Position numbers and translations under genes: made by a program. DNA of 6,742 nt, taken from the NCBI GenBank assembly GCA_028683995.1, contig JAQUGU010000092.1, positions 1-6,742 on the forward strand. Direction: 5' to 3'. This document shows, piece by piece, positions 1 through 5,905 of the stretch. Position 1 is the stretch's first letter. Every line of letters begins with the position of its first letter. Origin of the DNA: Syntrophomonadaceae bacterium (GTDB lineage: Bacteria > Bacillota > Syntrophomonadia > Syntrophomonadales > Syntrophomonadaceae). Under the pieces are notes generated by a model, which had not been told where the DNA came from, did not search any database, and saw only the letters and a program-made list of their open reading frames with translations.

Positions 1-234
1 CTGCTCCCCGGTGTAGTTGGCCACGGTGTTCTTAACTGGGCTTTAAAATATGTAAAAGCTCCCATAGTCGCCGTATCCATCCTGGGCGAATCAGTGGGAG
101 CCAGTATATTAGCCTATATAATATTTGGGGAACTCCTGCTCTGGTACCAAATCATCGGCGGCATTCTAATACTCGTAGGTATCTACATTGCCGCCTCCAA
201 CGAGGTGACAGGGGACGGTTCCTCCGTCACCTAA
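1..234 (+). CDS. EamA/DMT-family transporter, C-terminal fragment
   Basis: The reading frame is open from the first base to a TAA at 232-234 and gives the last 77 residues of a membrane protein whose start lies outside the window. Two hydrophobic segments are visible, at about residues 21-42 and 50-66, separated by a short FGELLLWYQIIGG turn. The layout of small residues, the GE pair ending one helix, then a Q-I-I-G-G start to a final helix ending near LVGIYIAAS, is typical of the last two helices of EamA (drug/metabolite transporter) proteins, which export small metabolites across the cytoplasmic membrane. The substrate cannot be inferred. The final nine residues (VTGDGSSVT) and the stop codon are encoded by the left arm of the palindromic repeat at 203-269, so the native C-terminus has probably been replaced. 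The gene is convergent with the SpoIID-like gene. Confidence 0.82.
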   Translation: MLPGVVGHGVLNWALKYVKAPIVAVSILGESVGASILAYIIFGELLLWYQIIGGILILVGIYIAASNEVTGDGSSVT

Positions 235-269
235 AAATTAGGTGACGGAGGAACCGTCCCCTGTCACCT
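203..269. repeat. REP/BIME-like perfect palindrome
   Basis: Bases 203-234 and 238-269 are exact reverse complements: 32-bp arms around a 3-base loop. Each arm contains a 28-base unit (204-231 and 241-268) that begins GGTGAC and ends GTCACC, so each unit can also fold on itself imperfectly. Two such units in opposite orientation resemble a bacterial interspersed mosaic element. The core GGGGACGGTTC resembles, from memory, repeats scattered through Clostridia and linked to REP-associated Y1 (IS200-like) transposases; this was not checked. No transposase gene is present here. The element lies between two convergent genes and supplies the end of the transporter reading frame. There is no T-run on either side, so a role as an intrinsic terminator is not supported, although the hairpin could stall polymerase or protect mRNA 3' ends. 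Confidence 0.85.
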
Positions 270-272
270 TAC

Positions 273-1244
273 TTATTTATACAGCTGGGTCCAGGCGGTC
301 TTGGGATAGTAATGTTCAATAATTTGCCGGGCGTTTTTACCTTCTTTGGCCATAGCGTAGGCTCCCCATTGTTCCATACCTACCCCGTGACCCCAGCCTG
401 AGCCCTTAAAAACAATGTAATTGCCTTGAGGCTTAACACTGCTCCAGACGGTTGAGTAAAGGCGGTCAGGACCAATTTGCTGGCGCAGATCCACAGCCTT
501 AACGGAAGCACTGCCTGCACTTAATACCGTAGCTCTCCCTGATGGCCCTCGCTTACTAATCCGAATATCATCGAGGTTACCAGCTTTACTGCCCATCAAA
601 TTTTTAATTTCCCAGCGGGGTATTTTAATCGTCCAGGATCTGTATTTGGCTGGTGCATATTTAATACCATTGGTGCTAACCGGCACCAGATACCCAGCTT
701 TACTTGCCAGTTTGGGGAAACCCTCTGCCATGCTGGCAGTTTTATCTTTGGATAAGGAGTGGAACATGGTGTAGACAAACTTTCCCTGGTAAGTCAGGAC
801 TTGTCCTCTAGTGTCATCAACTGCCTTGGATATATTGTCGGTAATTTTTTTTTCGTCATATTGCTGGAATTCCAGGTGGTTATCACTGGCGTCAGTACCA
901 TATTTGCCCCGGGTACCGTTTTCATATTCCAGCAGGGCCAGGGTCATGGTGCGGGCGACTATAGCCTGGGCTTTCAAGGCTTCCAGAGGAAATTTGGGAT
1001 TCATTTCCGCTGCCAGGACTCCCTTCAGGTACTCTTCCATTTTTAACTGTTGTTTGGCTCCGGTTGCAGTGCGATAGAGGCTTATGCCAGGTTCTTTGCT
1101 GTATTTTTTTACTTCTGACGCCATTTTTACAGGTTTGGCCGGAGGTTTCTTGGCGGCTTGTTGCTGGCATCCGGATAAAGAAAATATAAATGCGCTAATT
1201 AGCAACAAAACTAAAAGTACAGTAAATTTTCTTTTCTTAATCAA
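273..1244 (-). CDS. SpoIID/LytB-domain lipoprotein
   Basis: This 323-residue protein starts at a TTG (1242-1244) preceded by a strong GGAAGGAG site (1253-1260) at 8-base spacing. Residues 1-26 form a lipoprotein signal: MIKKRK, a hydrophobic stretch, then lipobox LSGC with Cys26 as the predicted lipidated residue. The rest matches the SpoIID/LytB fold. EEYLKGVLAAEMNPKFP with EALKAQAIVART spans about 70-99, and Glu80 falls where the catalytic glutamate of SpoIID lytic transglycosylases lies. An FHS motif is at 161-163, and GWGHGVGMEQWGAYAMAKEG spans 283-302, followed by a HYYPKT end. SpoIID proteins cleave peptidoglycan glycan strands, in sporulation during engulfment. Here the usual Ser-Gly-Gly-x-Thr stretch after FHS is replaced by LSKDKTA. 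Because of that difference and the lipoprotein anchor I do not call it spoIID itself; a related cell-wall amidase-enhancer or transglycosylase role is equally possible. It is convergent with the transporter fragment. Confidence 0.85.
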   Translation of the reverse strand: MIKKRKFTVLLVLLLISAFIFSLSGCQQQAAKKPPAKPVKMASEVKKYSKEPGISLYRTATGAKQQLKMEEYLKGVLAAEMNPKFPLEALKAQAIVARTMTLALLEYENGTRGKYGTDASDNHLEFQQYDEKKITDNISKAVDDTRGQVLTYQGKFVYTMFHSLSKDKTASMAEGFPKLASKAGYLVPVSTNGIKYAPAKYRSWTIKIPRWEIKNLMGSKAGNLDDIRISKRGPSGRATVLSAGSASVKAVDLRQQIGPDRLYSTVWSSVKPQGNYIVFKGSGWGHGVGMEQWGAYAMAKEGKNARQIIEHYYPKTAWTQLYK

Positions 1245-1300
1245 ATCTATTGCTCCTTCCTTTTTCGCTTAGTATTTCCTGCCCCCTTTTTCTTATGTTG

Positions 1301-1330
1301 ATTATAGTTAGGTATAAATTGGGCAACCAA
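1301..1330 (-). promoter_or_regulatory. candidate promoter of the SpoIID-like gene
   Basis: On the minus strand a perfect TATAAT -10 (1301-1306) lies 18 bases downstream of TTGGTT (1325-1330), a weak -35 with three of six consensus bases. Transcription would begin near 1294, leaving a leader of about 50 bases before the TTG start. No sporulation-sigma signature was recognised. The -10 is good but the -35 is poor. Confidence 0.4.
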
Positions 1331-1453
1331 GTTATTAACGGATTAAGGAACAAAATATGACAAGGAAAACTATTAAAATGATTTATTTGCGTTCGAATAA
1401 TATGTAAGTGGTATATTTAGTTATATAATAAGAGTAATATTAATAAGGAAATA

Positions 1454-1517
1454 GGGTGCTGGTAGCAGCGGGAATCGGTATTGCGAAATATAGCGGTAAC
1501 CCATAGTAGCAGGGTTA
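1454..1517 (+). promoter_or_regulatory. possible structured leader upstream of trmL
   Basis: Two alternative pairings share the same ACCC bases. TAACCC (1497-1502) can pair with GGGTTA (1512-1517), a 6-bp stem followed by ATTTTG. Alternatively GGGT (1454-1457) can pair with ACCC (1499-1502), enclosing a small GCTG/CAGC hairpin and a TATT-GCGA-AATA hairpin with a GNRA-type loop. A short frame, GTG at 1456 to TAG at 1504-1506, sits in the same bases behind an AAGGA. The arrangement recalls an attenuator, but the stems are short and the T-run is weak, so this is only a suggestion. Confidence 0.22.
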
Positions 1518-1573
1518 ATTTTGAATTGTGAATTAAGAATTTTGAATTGATGTAGAAATGCCTACGCATTTCT
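1517..1573. repeat. 7-bp-period GAATT tract plus small hairpin
   Basis: GAATT occurs four times at exact 7-base spacing (starts 1523, 1530, 1537, 1544), forming four tandem heptads of the form NNGAATT at 1521-1548; AATTTTGAATT is repeated at 1517-1527 and 1538-1548. Three bases later GTAGAAAT begins, and AGAAATGC (1554-1561) pairs perfectly with GCATTTCT (1566-1573) over a CTAC loop. A second heptad tract followed by GTAGAAAT occurs at 4434-4504, which suggests a dispersed composite repeat rather than chance. Confidence 0.6.
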
Positions 1574-1582
1574 CTCTAATCC

Positions 1583-1588
1583 GGAGGT
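1583..1588 (+). promoter_or_regulatory. ribosome binding site that fixes the trmL start
   Basis: GGAGGT lies 8 bases before a TTG at 1597-1599. It selects this TTG over the in-frame ATG at 1558, which has no upstream Shine-Dalgarno, falls inside the stem of the 1554-1573 hairpin, and would add 13 residues not seen at the N-terminus of this family. Confidence 0.85.
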
Positions 1589-1596
1589 ATAGCAAT

Positions 1597-2055
1597 TTGC
1601 ATATCGTACTGGTTAATCCGGAAATACCTCAAAACACGGGGAACATTGCCCGAACCTGCGCGCTTACCCGGTCGGTATTACACCTGATAAAACCACTGGG
1701 TTTCTCCATAGAGGATCGCTACCTTAAAAGGGCAGGCCTGGACTACTGGGATAAGGTAGAGGTTAAAGTGTGGGATAGTTTTGGGGAGGTAGCACAGAAC
1801 TATAGGAATAGCAATATCTACCTGGCTACGACCAAAGCTCAAACCAGCTATTGGGAAGTAGATTACCAACTTGACGATATGCTGGTATTCGGCTGTGAAA
1901 CCCGGGGACTACCCCAGGAAATACTGGAACGCTATCCCCAGCAGCAAATTAGGATTCCAATAGTGGATATAGGCAGGTCTTTAAATCTTAGTAATTCAGT
2001 TGCCATTATAGTTTACGAAGTTTTGCGCCAGCATAAATTCCCGAATTTAAAGTAG
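1597..2055 (+). CDS. trmL: tRNA (cytidine/uridine-34 2'-O)-methyltransferase TrmL
   Basis: The 152-residue product belongs to the SPOUT methyltransferases, TrmL/YibK branch, which transfer a methyl group from S-adenosylmethionine to the ribose of the wobble nucleotide of certain leucine tRNAs. From the TTG start it begins MHIVLVNPEIPQNTGNIART, the family's characteristic N-terminus. RAGLDYWD follows near residues 45-52. The trefoil-knot cofactor motifs are FGCETRGLP (98-106) and IPIVDIGRSLNLSNSVA (120-136). Length matches the family (about 155 residues), with no extra RNA-binding domain. A GGAGGT site at 8-base spacing supports the start. The histidine-kinase gene begins about 80 bases downstream on the same strand with no visible terminator between, so read-through is possible, though the functions are unrelated. 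Confidence 0.93.
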   Translation: MHIVLVNPEIPQNTGNIARTCALTRSVLHLIKPLGFSIEDRYLKRAGLDYWDKVEVKVWDSFGEVAQNYRNSNIYLATTKAQTSYWEVDYQLDDMLVFGCETRGLPQEILERYPQQQIRIPIVDIGRSLNLSNSVAIIVYEVLRQHKFPNLK

Positions 2056-2134
2056 CTTTTAATTTTCCAGAATATGCAGGAACCATCTAAACTAAATGAA
2101 AGATTACTGCATAGGAAGGATGCAGGTGCCATTT

Positions 2135-4432
2135 ATGAAAATAAAAACCAAATTATATCTTATTATGGCCATATTGGCGGTGGTACTGGTAGGGGAAATT
2201 CTACTAACCATGAATTTTTTAACTATACCTATGCAAAGGGAAGACATTGTTAAAAAGGCCTGGCGTCATGCTTACTCCCTGCAAGAGGTTGCTCCCATGC
2301 TGAACCAGGCCCAAATGCAACAATTGGTTAGTGACATGGTAGCCCGTGACCCTCAACTGAGCTATCTGCTGGTATTAGACCGGGATGGCAAGGCCGTAGT
2401 ACATAGTGAACCTGGCCGGGTAGGTATGGTTTTCGAGGATGCCGGTACTTTATCCTGTGCTAGATATGGAAAGAGCCTGCAGCAGATTTACACCCGTGAC
2501 CGTGACCAGCTCGATTCCAGCTACCAGGGCAAAAAAACTATCGATATACTAATTCCCAATTATGATAAAGAGGGTAAACACATCGGGGCTATTAATATTG
2601 GTATCTCCATGGATTATTTGGGACAGCTGGCCAGTCGCAATTACCTGGTCTTTTTCATATGCGGAGCAGTCCTGCTCTTAATATTTTACCTGGCTACCCA
2701 GAAATTATATCGCGATATAATTTCTCCACTAAATGAAACCGTTGATGCCATAAGAAGGATGAAAAGTGGTAATTACGATGAGATCAATATCGAGGAGAGG
2801 CAGGATGAACTAGGTGTACTGGCATGTGAATTTAACAGCATGGCATCCAGAATTGCAGAATTAATGGCTGATTTAAAAGAAGCTCATGAAGAACTGGAAA
2901 ACCGGGTTAAACAGAGAACGACTGAGCTTGCAGCAGAGAAAGAGCGACTGGACGTAACTCTAAGCAGTATTGGTGAAGGGGTAGTAAGTATTGGCCTGGA
3001 TGGGATTATTGTATTAAGTAATGAAGCACTTGCTAAAATCGTGGGTGTTAACAGTAGCTATTTGCTGGGAAGAAAAATGCTGGATGTTTTGCAGATTCCT
3101 ATTGGGGAGGCAGATTTTAATAAACAGATGATTAAACGGGACACCGTAATCGAGCTTAGTAACCACAGGATTATAACCCAGGACGGCGGTGAACGACTGG
3201 TTGACGCTATAGGTTCACCAATTCAAAATGCTGCCGGTGACGTGGAAGGCATGGTTTGGGTGGTACGAGATATCACTGAGAAACAGCGTTTTGAGGAGGA
3301 GTTAATAAAGGCTGCCAAACTTGAATCTCTGGGAATCCTGGCCAGTGGGCTGGCTCACGATTTTAATAATCTGCTTACAGTTATAGCGGGAAATATAAGC
3401 CTGGCCCGGATGATTTCCGAAGAAACAGATAATAGCGGTGAATTTCTTTATGAGGCGGAAAAGGCCACCCTTCAGGCTCGAGACCTGGCCCAGCAGTTGC
3501 TGACTTTTTCCCGGGGTGGGGAACCTGTGAAAAAAATGGTTTCTACTACCAGTTTCCTGTGTAATTCAGTTAATTTTGCCCTCAGTGGTTCAAACGTAGC
3601 CTGTGAGTTTATTATTCCTGAACAACTCTGGAATGTGGAGATAGACGAAGGGCGAATCAGCCAGGTATTAAACAACCTGGTTATAAATGCTATCCAGGCT
3701 ATGTTCGATGGAGGTACTATTCGCATATCAGCAGAAAACATGGATATTGATAATCCCGATGAGAAACTTCCATTGGCTGCCGGCAAGTATGTAAGATTAT
3801 CTATAGCTGACCAGGGTAAGGGTATACCAGAAAAATACTATTCCCGCATATTTGATCCCTACTTTACCACTAAAGAAAACGGTAGCGGACTAGGTCTGGC
3901 TACGTCACAGTCAATTATTCAGAAACATGGTGGCTGTTTAACTTTTGATTCCCGCATAGGAAGGGGGACAATTTTCTATGTTTATCTCCCGGCCAGTGAA
4001 CAGGAGCATGAAAATAAGGATGCTGTCCCTATGTTGCCCATGAAAGGACAGGGCAGAATACTGGTTATGGATGATGATGAACCAGTACGCAGGGTATTAA
4101 AAGATATGCTGGTCTCCCTGGGTTACGAAATAGATACGGCTTCAGATGGCAAAGAGCTTATTGAACTTTACCGTAATGCTCTACAGTCAGGTAGAAAATA
4201 TGCTGCTGTGATTATGGATTTGACGGTTCATGGTGGAAAGGATGAAGCCCAGGTAGCATCATCGCTGTTATCCCTGGATCCCGAGGCCAGGTTAGTAGCC
4301 AGCAGCGGATATTCTACCGAGCAGTTGGTGACCAGCTATCATGAACTGGGTTTTGCTGCTTTTATTGCTAAACCTTATGGAATTAAAGATTTAAGTGAGG
4401 TGTTACAAAACTCATTACAATCGCATGGTTAA
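2135..4432 (+). CDS. hybrid sensor histidine kinase (Cache-HAMP-PAS-HisKA-HATPase-REC)
   Basis: Numbered from ATG 2135 (765 residues), a membrane helix at about 7-29 and another at about 170-189 flank an extracytoplasmic sensor with single-Cache-like features (LLVLDRDGKAVVHSEPGRVG near 78-97, IGAINIGISMDYL near 150-162). A HAMP domain (190-243), a short coiled coil and a PAS domain (about 272-382) follow. The HisKA H-box GLAHDFNNLL carries phosphoacceptor His408. The ATPase domain has N-box QVLNNLVINAIQAM (510-523), DQGKGI (559-564), YFTTK (576-580) and GSGLGLA (583-589). A receiver (640-762) has acidic residues Asp646-648, phosphoacceptor Asp695 and Lys746. The protein should autophosphorylate on an external or membrane signal and pass phosphate through its own receiver. 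There is no output domain; the nearby diguanylate cyclase regulator is the likely partner. Start choice is uncertain: ATG 2135 has AGGTG at 6-base spacing, GTG 2126 has GGAAGG at 6, and ATG 2096 has only a distant AGGA. Confidence 0.92.
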   Translation: MKIKTKLYLIMAILAVVLVGEILLTMNFLTIPMQREDIVKKAWRHAYSLQEVAPMLNQAQMQQLVSDMVARDPQLSYLLVLDRDGKAVVHSEPGRVGMVFEDAGTLSCARYGKSLQQIYTRDRDQLDSSYQGKKTIDILIPNYDKEGKHIGAINIGISMDYLGQLASRNYLVFFICGAVLLLIFYLATQKLYRDIISPLNETVDAIRRMKSGNYDEINIEERQDELGVLACEFNSMASRIAELMADLKEAHEELENRVKQRTTELAAEKERLDVTLSSIGEGVVSIGLDGIIVLSNEALAKIVGVNSSYLLGRKMLDVLQIPIGEADFNKQMIKRDTVIELSNHRIITQDGGERLVDAIGSPIQNAAGDVEGMVWVVRDITEKQRFEEELIKAAKLESLGILASGLAHDFNNLLTVIAGNISLARMISEETDNSGEFLYEAEKATLQARDLAQQLLTFSRGGEPVKKMVSTTSFLCNSVNFALSGSNVACEFIIPEQLWNVEIDEGRISQVLNNLVINAIQAMFDGGTIRISAENMDIDNPDEKLPLAAGKYVRLSIADQGKGIPEKYYSRIFDPYFTTKENGSGLGLATSQSIIQKHGGCLTFDSRIGRGTIFYVYLPASEQEHENKDAVPMLPMKGQGRILVMDDDEPVRRVLKDMLVSLGYEIDTASDGKELIELYRNALQSGRKYAAVIMDLTVHGGKDEAQVASSLLSLDPEARLVASSGYSTEQLVTSYHELGFAAFIAKPYGIKDLSEVLQNSLQSHG

Positions 4433-4433
4433 T

Positions 4434-4504
4434 ACTCCCTCACTCCCCACCCCTTACTTTATACTTCATACTAATTTTTTCGTAGAAATTTAATATTTAG
4501 CTAC
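4434..4504. repeat. degenerate 7-bp-period tract plus imperfect hairpin
   Basis: Immediately after the kinase stop, ACT/ACC-initial heptads run at exact 7-base period from 4442: ACTCCCC, ACCCCTT, ACTTTAT, ACTTCAT, ACTAATT (to 4476), with a further ACTCCCT at 4434-4440 offset by one base. Five bases on, GTAGAAAT (4482-4489) starts an imperfect hairpin whose other side is ATTT (4495-4498), a two-base bulge, and CTAC (4501-4504). The same order, heptads then GTAGAAAT hairpin, occurs upstream of trmL. No T-run follows, so it is not an obvious terminator. Confidence 0.5.
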
Positions 4505-4675
4505 ACATTATTGTATAAATGGAATAATATATAAATGATATAGATGAAATCTTATTACTTTTATACTTAAAAAATATGATCTTAAGTCCTTAAAAAAGCT
4601 TGTAATATGATTCGTTGAAGCCAATCCAAGCAAATAGGCCTAATCAGGGTGAGGTATTAATAAGGGGTTGAGTAA

Positions 4676-5575
4676 GTGAAGGTCCTTATCGCCGATGACG
4701 ATGCTCTTTCCAGAAAAATTCTGGAGGATTGCCTGAGTGAGTGGGGATATGACATTTTGATGGCTCATAACGGGAATGAGGCCTGGGATATTCTGGAGAA
4801 GATTGACCGTCCTAATATGGCAGTTCTCGATTGGATGATGCCTGGGATGGATGGCGTGGAAATATGCAGGAAGCTGCGCCAACTAAAATTACCCAATTAC
4901 GTGTATGTTATCCTCCTTACTGCCAGGAGCAAGCGGGAAGATGTTATAAGTGGTCTGGAATCGGGTGCAGATGATTATATAATAAAACCCTTTAACCGTG
5001 AAGAGCTAAAATCACGGCTTAAGATAGGACAGAGAATTATTGAACTGGAACATAGGATTTTGCGATTGGCCAGTACCGACTACCTTACCGGACTATTGAA
5101 TCGCCGGGCCTTTTTAGAAAGATTGGAACGGGAACTAAATCGCTGCCAGCGAGAAGCCTCTCCTATGGGAATTATCATTATGGACATAGACCATTTTAAA
5201 AGGGTTAATGATAATTTCGGACATCAGGTGGGGGATCTGGTTCTACAGGAATTGTCTCACACCCTGGTCGAATTGTGCCGGGTATATGATTTCACCGGGC
5301 GTTATGGGGGTGAGGAGTTTATCGTTTGTTTACCGGGTGCGGATAAGTGGAATACATATCAAATTGCTGAACGTATGCGCAGTACCATAGAAAGCAAAAA
5401 AACATTTTTGTTAGACAAGAAAAGCAATGTAAGTGTTACCGCTAGCTTTGGCATTGTCTCTATGGAACCGGGGCAGATTAAAAGCGCCGACAGGCTTATT
5501 AATGAAGCAGATGAGGCCCTCTACCGGGCCAAGGAACAAGGTCGTAACCGGGTAGTTATGTACGTCACGGATTAG
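4676..5575 (+). CDS. response regulator diguanylate cyclase (REC-GGDEF)
   Basis: This 299-residue cytoplasmic protein starts at a GTG with AAGGGG (4662-4667) 8 bases upstream. Residues 1-120 form a receiver: acidic Asp7-9, phosphoacceptor Asp52 in VLDWMMPGMDG, Thr82 and Lys104 in KPF. A helical linker (about 112-132) leads to the GGDEF domain, opened by STDYLTGLLNRRAF. Metal and substrate residues appear in MDIDHFKRVND with FGH (169-183), and the active-site loop is GGEEF (211-215), an accepted active variant. RVYD (202-205), five residues before that loop, is a standard RxxD inhibitory site for product feedback. It should condense two GTP into c-di-GMP when phosphorylated and dimerised, as in PleD/WspR-type regulators. 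It follows the orphan-output hybrid kinase on the same strand after a 243-bp AT-rich gap, where TATGAT boxes (4575-4580, 4606-4611) lack good -35 partners. A hairpin terminator follows the stop. Confidence 0.95.
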   Translation: MKVLIADDDALSRKILEDCLSEWGYDILMAHNGNEAWDILEKIDRPNMAVLDWMMPGMDGVEICRKLRQLKLPNYVYVILLTARSKREDVISGLESGADDYIIKPFNREELKSRLKIGQRIIELEHRILRLASTDYLTGLLNRRAFLERLERELNRCQREASPMGIIIMDIDHFKRVNDNFGHQVGDLVLQELSHTLVELCRVYDFTGRYGGEEFIVCLPGADKWNTYQIAERMRSTIESKKTFLLDKKSNVSVTASFGIVSMEPGQIKSADRLINEADEALYRAKEQGRNRVVMYVTD

Positions 5576-5624
5576 TTTAATTCCCTATCTATTATTTCGC
5601 GTTTTACCCAAATGATTAAAATAA

Positions 5625-5648
5625 AAAAAACCCCGTCAGGGGTTTTTT
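5625..5648. terminator. bidirectional intrinsic terminator
   Basis: AAAAAACCCC (5625-5634) pairs perfectly with GGGGTTTTTT (5639-5648) over a GTCA loop. On the + strand the stem ends in six Ts, about 50 bases after the diguanylate cyclase stop. On the minus strand it gives a run of eight Ts, about 27 bases after the ferredoxin stop. It therefore suits both convergent genes. Confidence 0.9.
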
Positions 5649-5675
5649 ATTTGCTAATTTCGTTAAAAAGGAATA

Positions 5676-5852
5676 TTACTCCTCAACCGGGATGGGCGCT
5701 TCTACCGGGCAAACATCGGCACAGGAGCCGCAATCAGTACACAGCTCGGGGTCGATTACGTATATTTCATCACCCTCGGTGATAGCCTCTACCGGGCATT
5801 CATCCGCACATACGCCACAGGAAATGCATTCATCGGTAATTATATAAGCCAT
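5676..5852 (-). CDS. clostridial-type 2[4Fe-4S] ferredoxin
   Basis: A 58-residue protein is encoded from ATG 5852 to TAA 5676, with GGAGGG (plus-strand CCCTCC at 5861-5866) 8 bases upstream. It has two complete CxxCxxCxxxCP motifs: Cys9, 12, 15, 19 with Pro20, and Cys38, 41, 44, 48 with Pro49. As in bacterial ferredoxins, the first three cysteines of each motif and the last of the other would bind one cubane cluster. It is rich in Asp/Glu and has almost no Lys or Arg, as expected for a small soluble low-potential electron carrier serving hydrogenases, pyruvate:ferredoxin oxidoreductase and similar enzymes in anaerobes. The length is normal for the family (about 55-60). It has its own consensus promoter and shares a terminator with the convergent diguanylate cyclase gene, so it is a single-gene transcription unit. 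Confidence 0.95.
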   Translation of the reverse strand: MAYIITDECISCGVCADECPVEAITEGDEIYVIDPELCTDCGSCADVCPVEAPIPVEE

Positions 5853-5885
5853 TGTTTGTTCCCTCCTTTGCTACATTTAAACTAA

Positions 5886-5905
5886 TAGCATTATAATTAA
5901 CGCTA
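5886..5905. promoter_or_regulatory. possible operator over the ferredoxin -10
   Basis: TAGCATTA (5886-5893) and TAACGCTA (5898-5905) form an inverted repeat with one mismatch in eight and a 4-base centre, covering the whole -10 hexamer and part of the spacer. A dimeric repressor bound here would block polymerase. Part of the symmetry comes from the AT-rich -10 itself, so this may be chance; no known regulator site was recognised. Confidence 0.3.

Larger units (their letters stand above)
1245..1596. other. 352-bp gene-poor intergenic region
   Basis: This AT-rich stretch separates the divergent SpoIID-like gene and trmL. Reading rightward it holds the SpoIID-like ribosome binding site and candidate promoter, a plain AT-rich section to about 1440 with a TATAAT at 1424-1429 but no matching -35, a possible structured leader at 1454-1517, a heptad repeat and hairpin at 1517-1573, and the trmL ribosome binding site at 1583-1588. 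No long reading frame, tRNA or recognised riboswitch is seen. A 16-codon GTG frame at 1456-1506 follows an AAGGA but has no other support. Confidence 0.7.

Noticed and set aside
203..269. Palindrome as intrinsic terminator between convergent genes
   Set aside because: The stem is very stable but no T-run follows on either strand, so only a stalling or mRNA-end role could be considered.
759..1272. Open frames on the + strand across the SpoIID-like gene
   Set aside because: They are shadows of the minus-strand gene, without ribosome binding sites or recognisable domains.
1456..1506. Sixteen-codon GTG frame (VLVAAGIGIAKYSGNP) as a real small gene
   Set aside because: It is too short to recognise and has only an AAGGA in its favour; kept only as part of a speculative leader.
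1521..1548. GAATT heptads as a CRISPR array or protein-binding iterons of an origin
   Set aside because: Units are 7 bases with no spacers, and there is no DnaA box cluster, replication gene or cas gene nearby.
2096..2134. Upstream ATG 2096 as kinase start
   Set aside because: Its only ribosome-binding candidate is AGGA 14 bases away, while AGGTG and GGAAGG support ATG 2135 or GTG 2126; the added residues also lie before a typical MKIKTKL membrane start.
3472..3786. Minus-strand 104-codon frame inside the kinase ATPase region
   Set aside because: It overlaps a clearly conserved coding sequence, has no recognisable domain and no good ribosome binding site.
4600..4675. Possible c-di-GMP (GEMM) riboswitch before the diguanylate cyclase, suggested by AAGCAAATAGGCCTAATC
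   Set aside because: The resemblance to the GEMM core is slight, the paired stems and tetraloop are missing, and the position only about 40 bases before the start leaves no room for the full fold.
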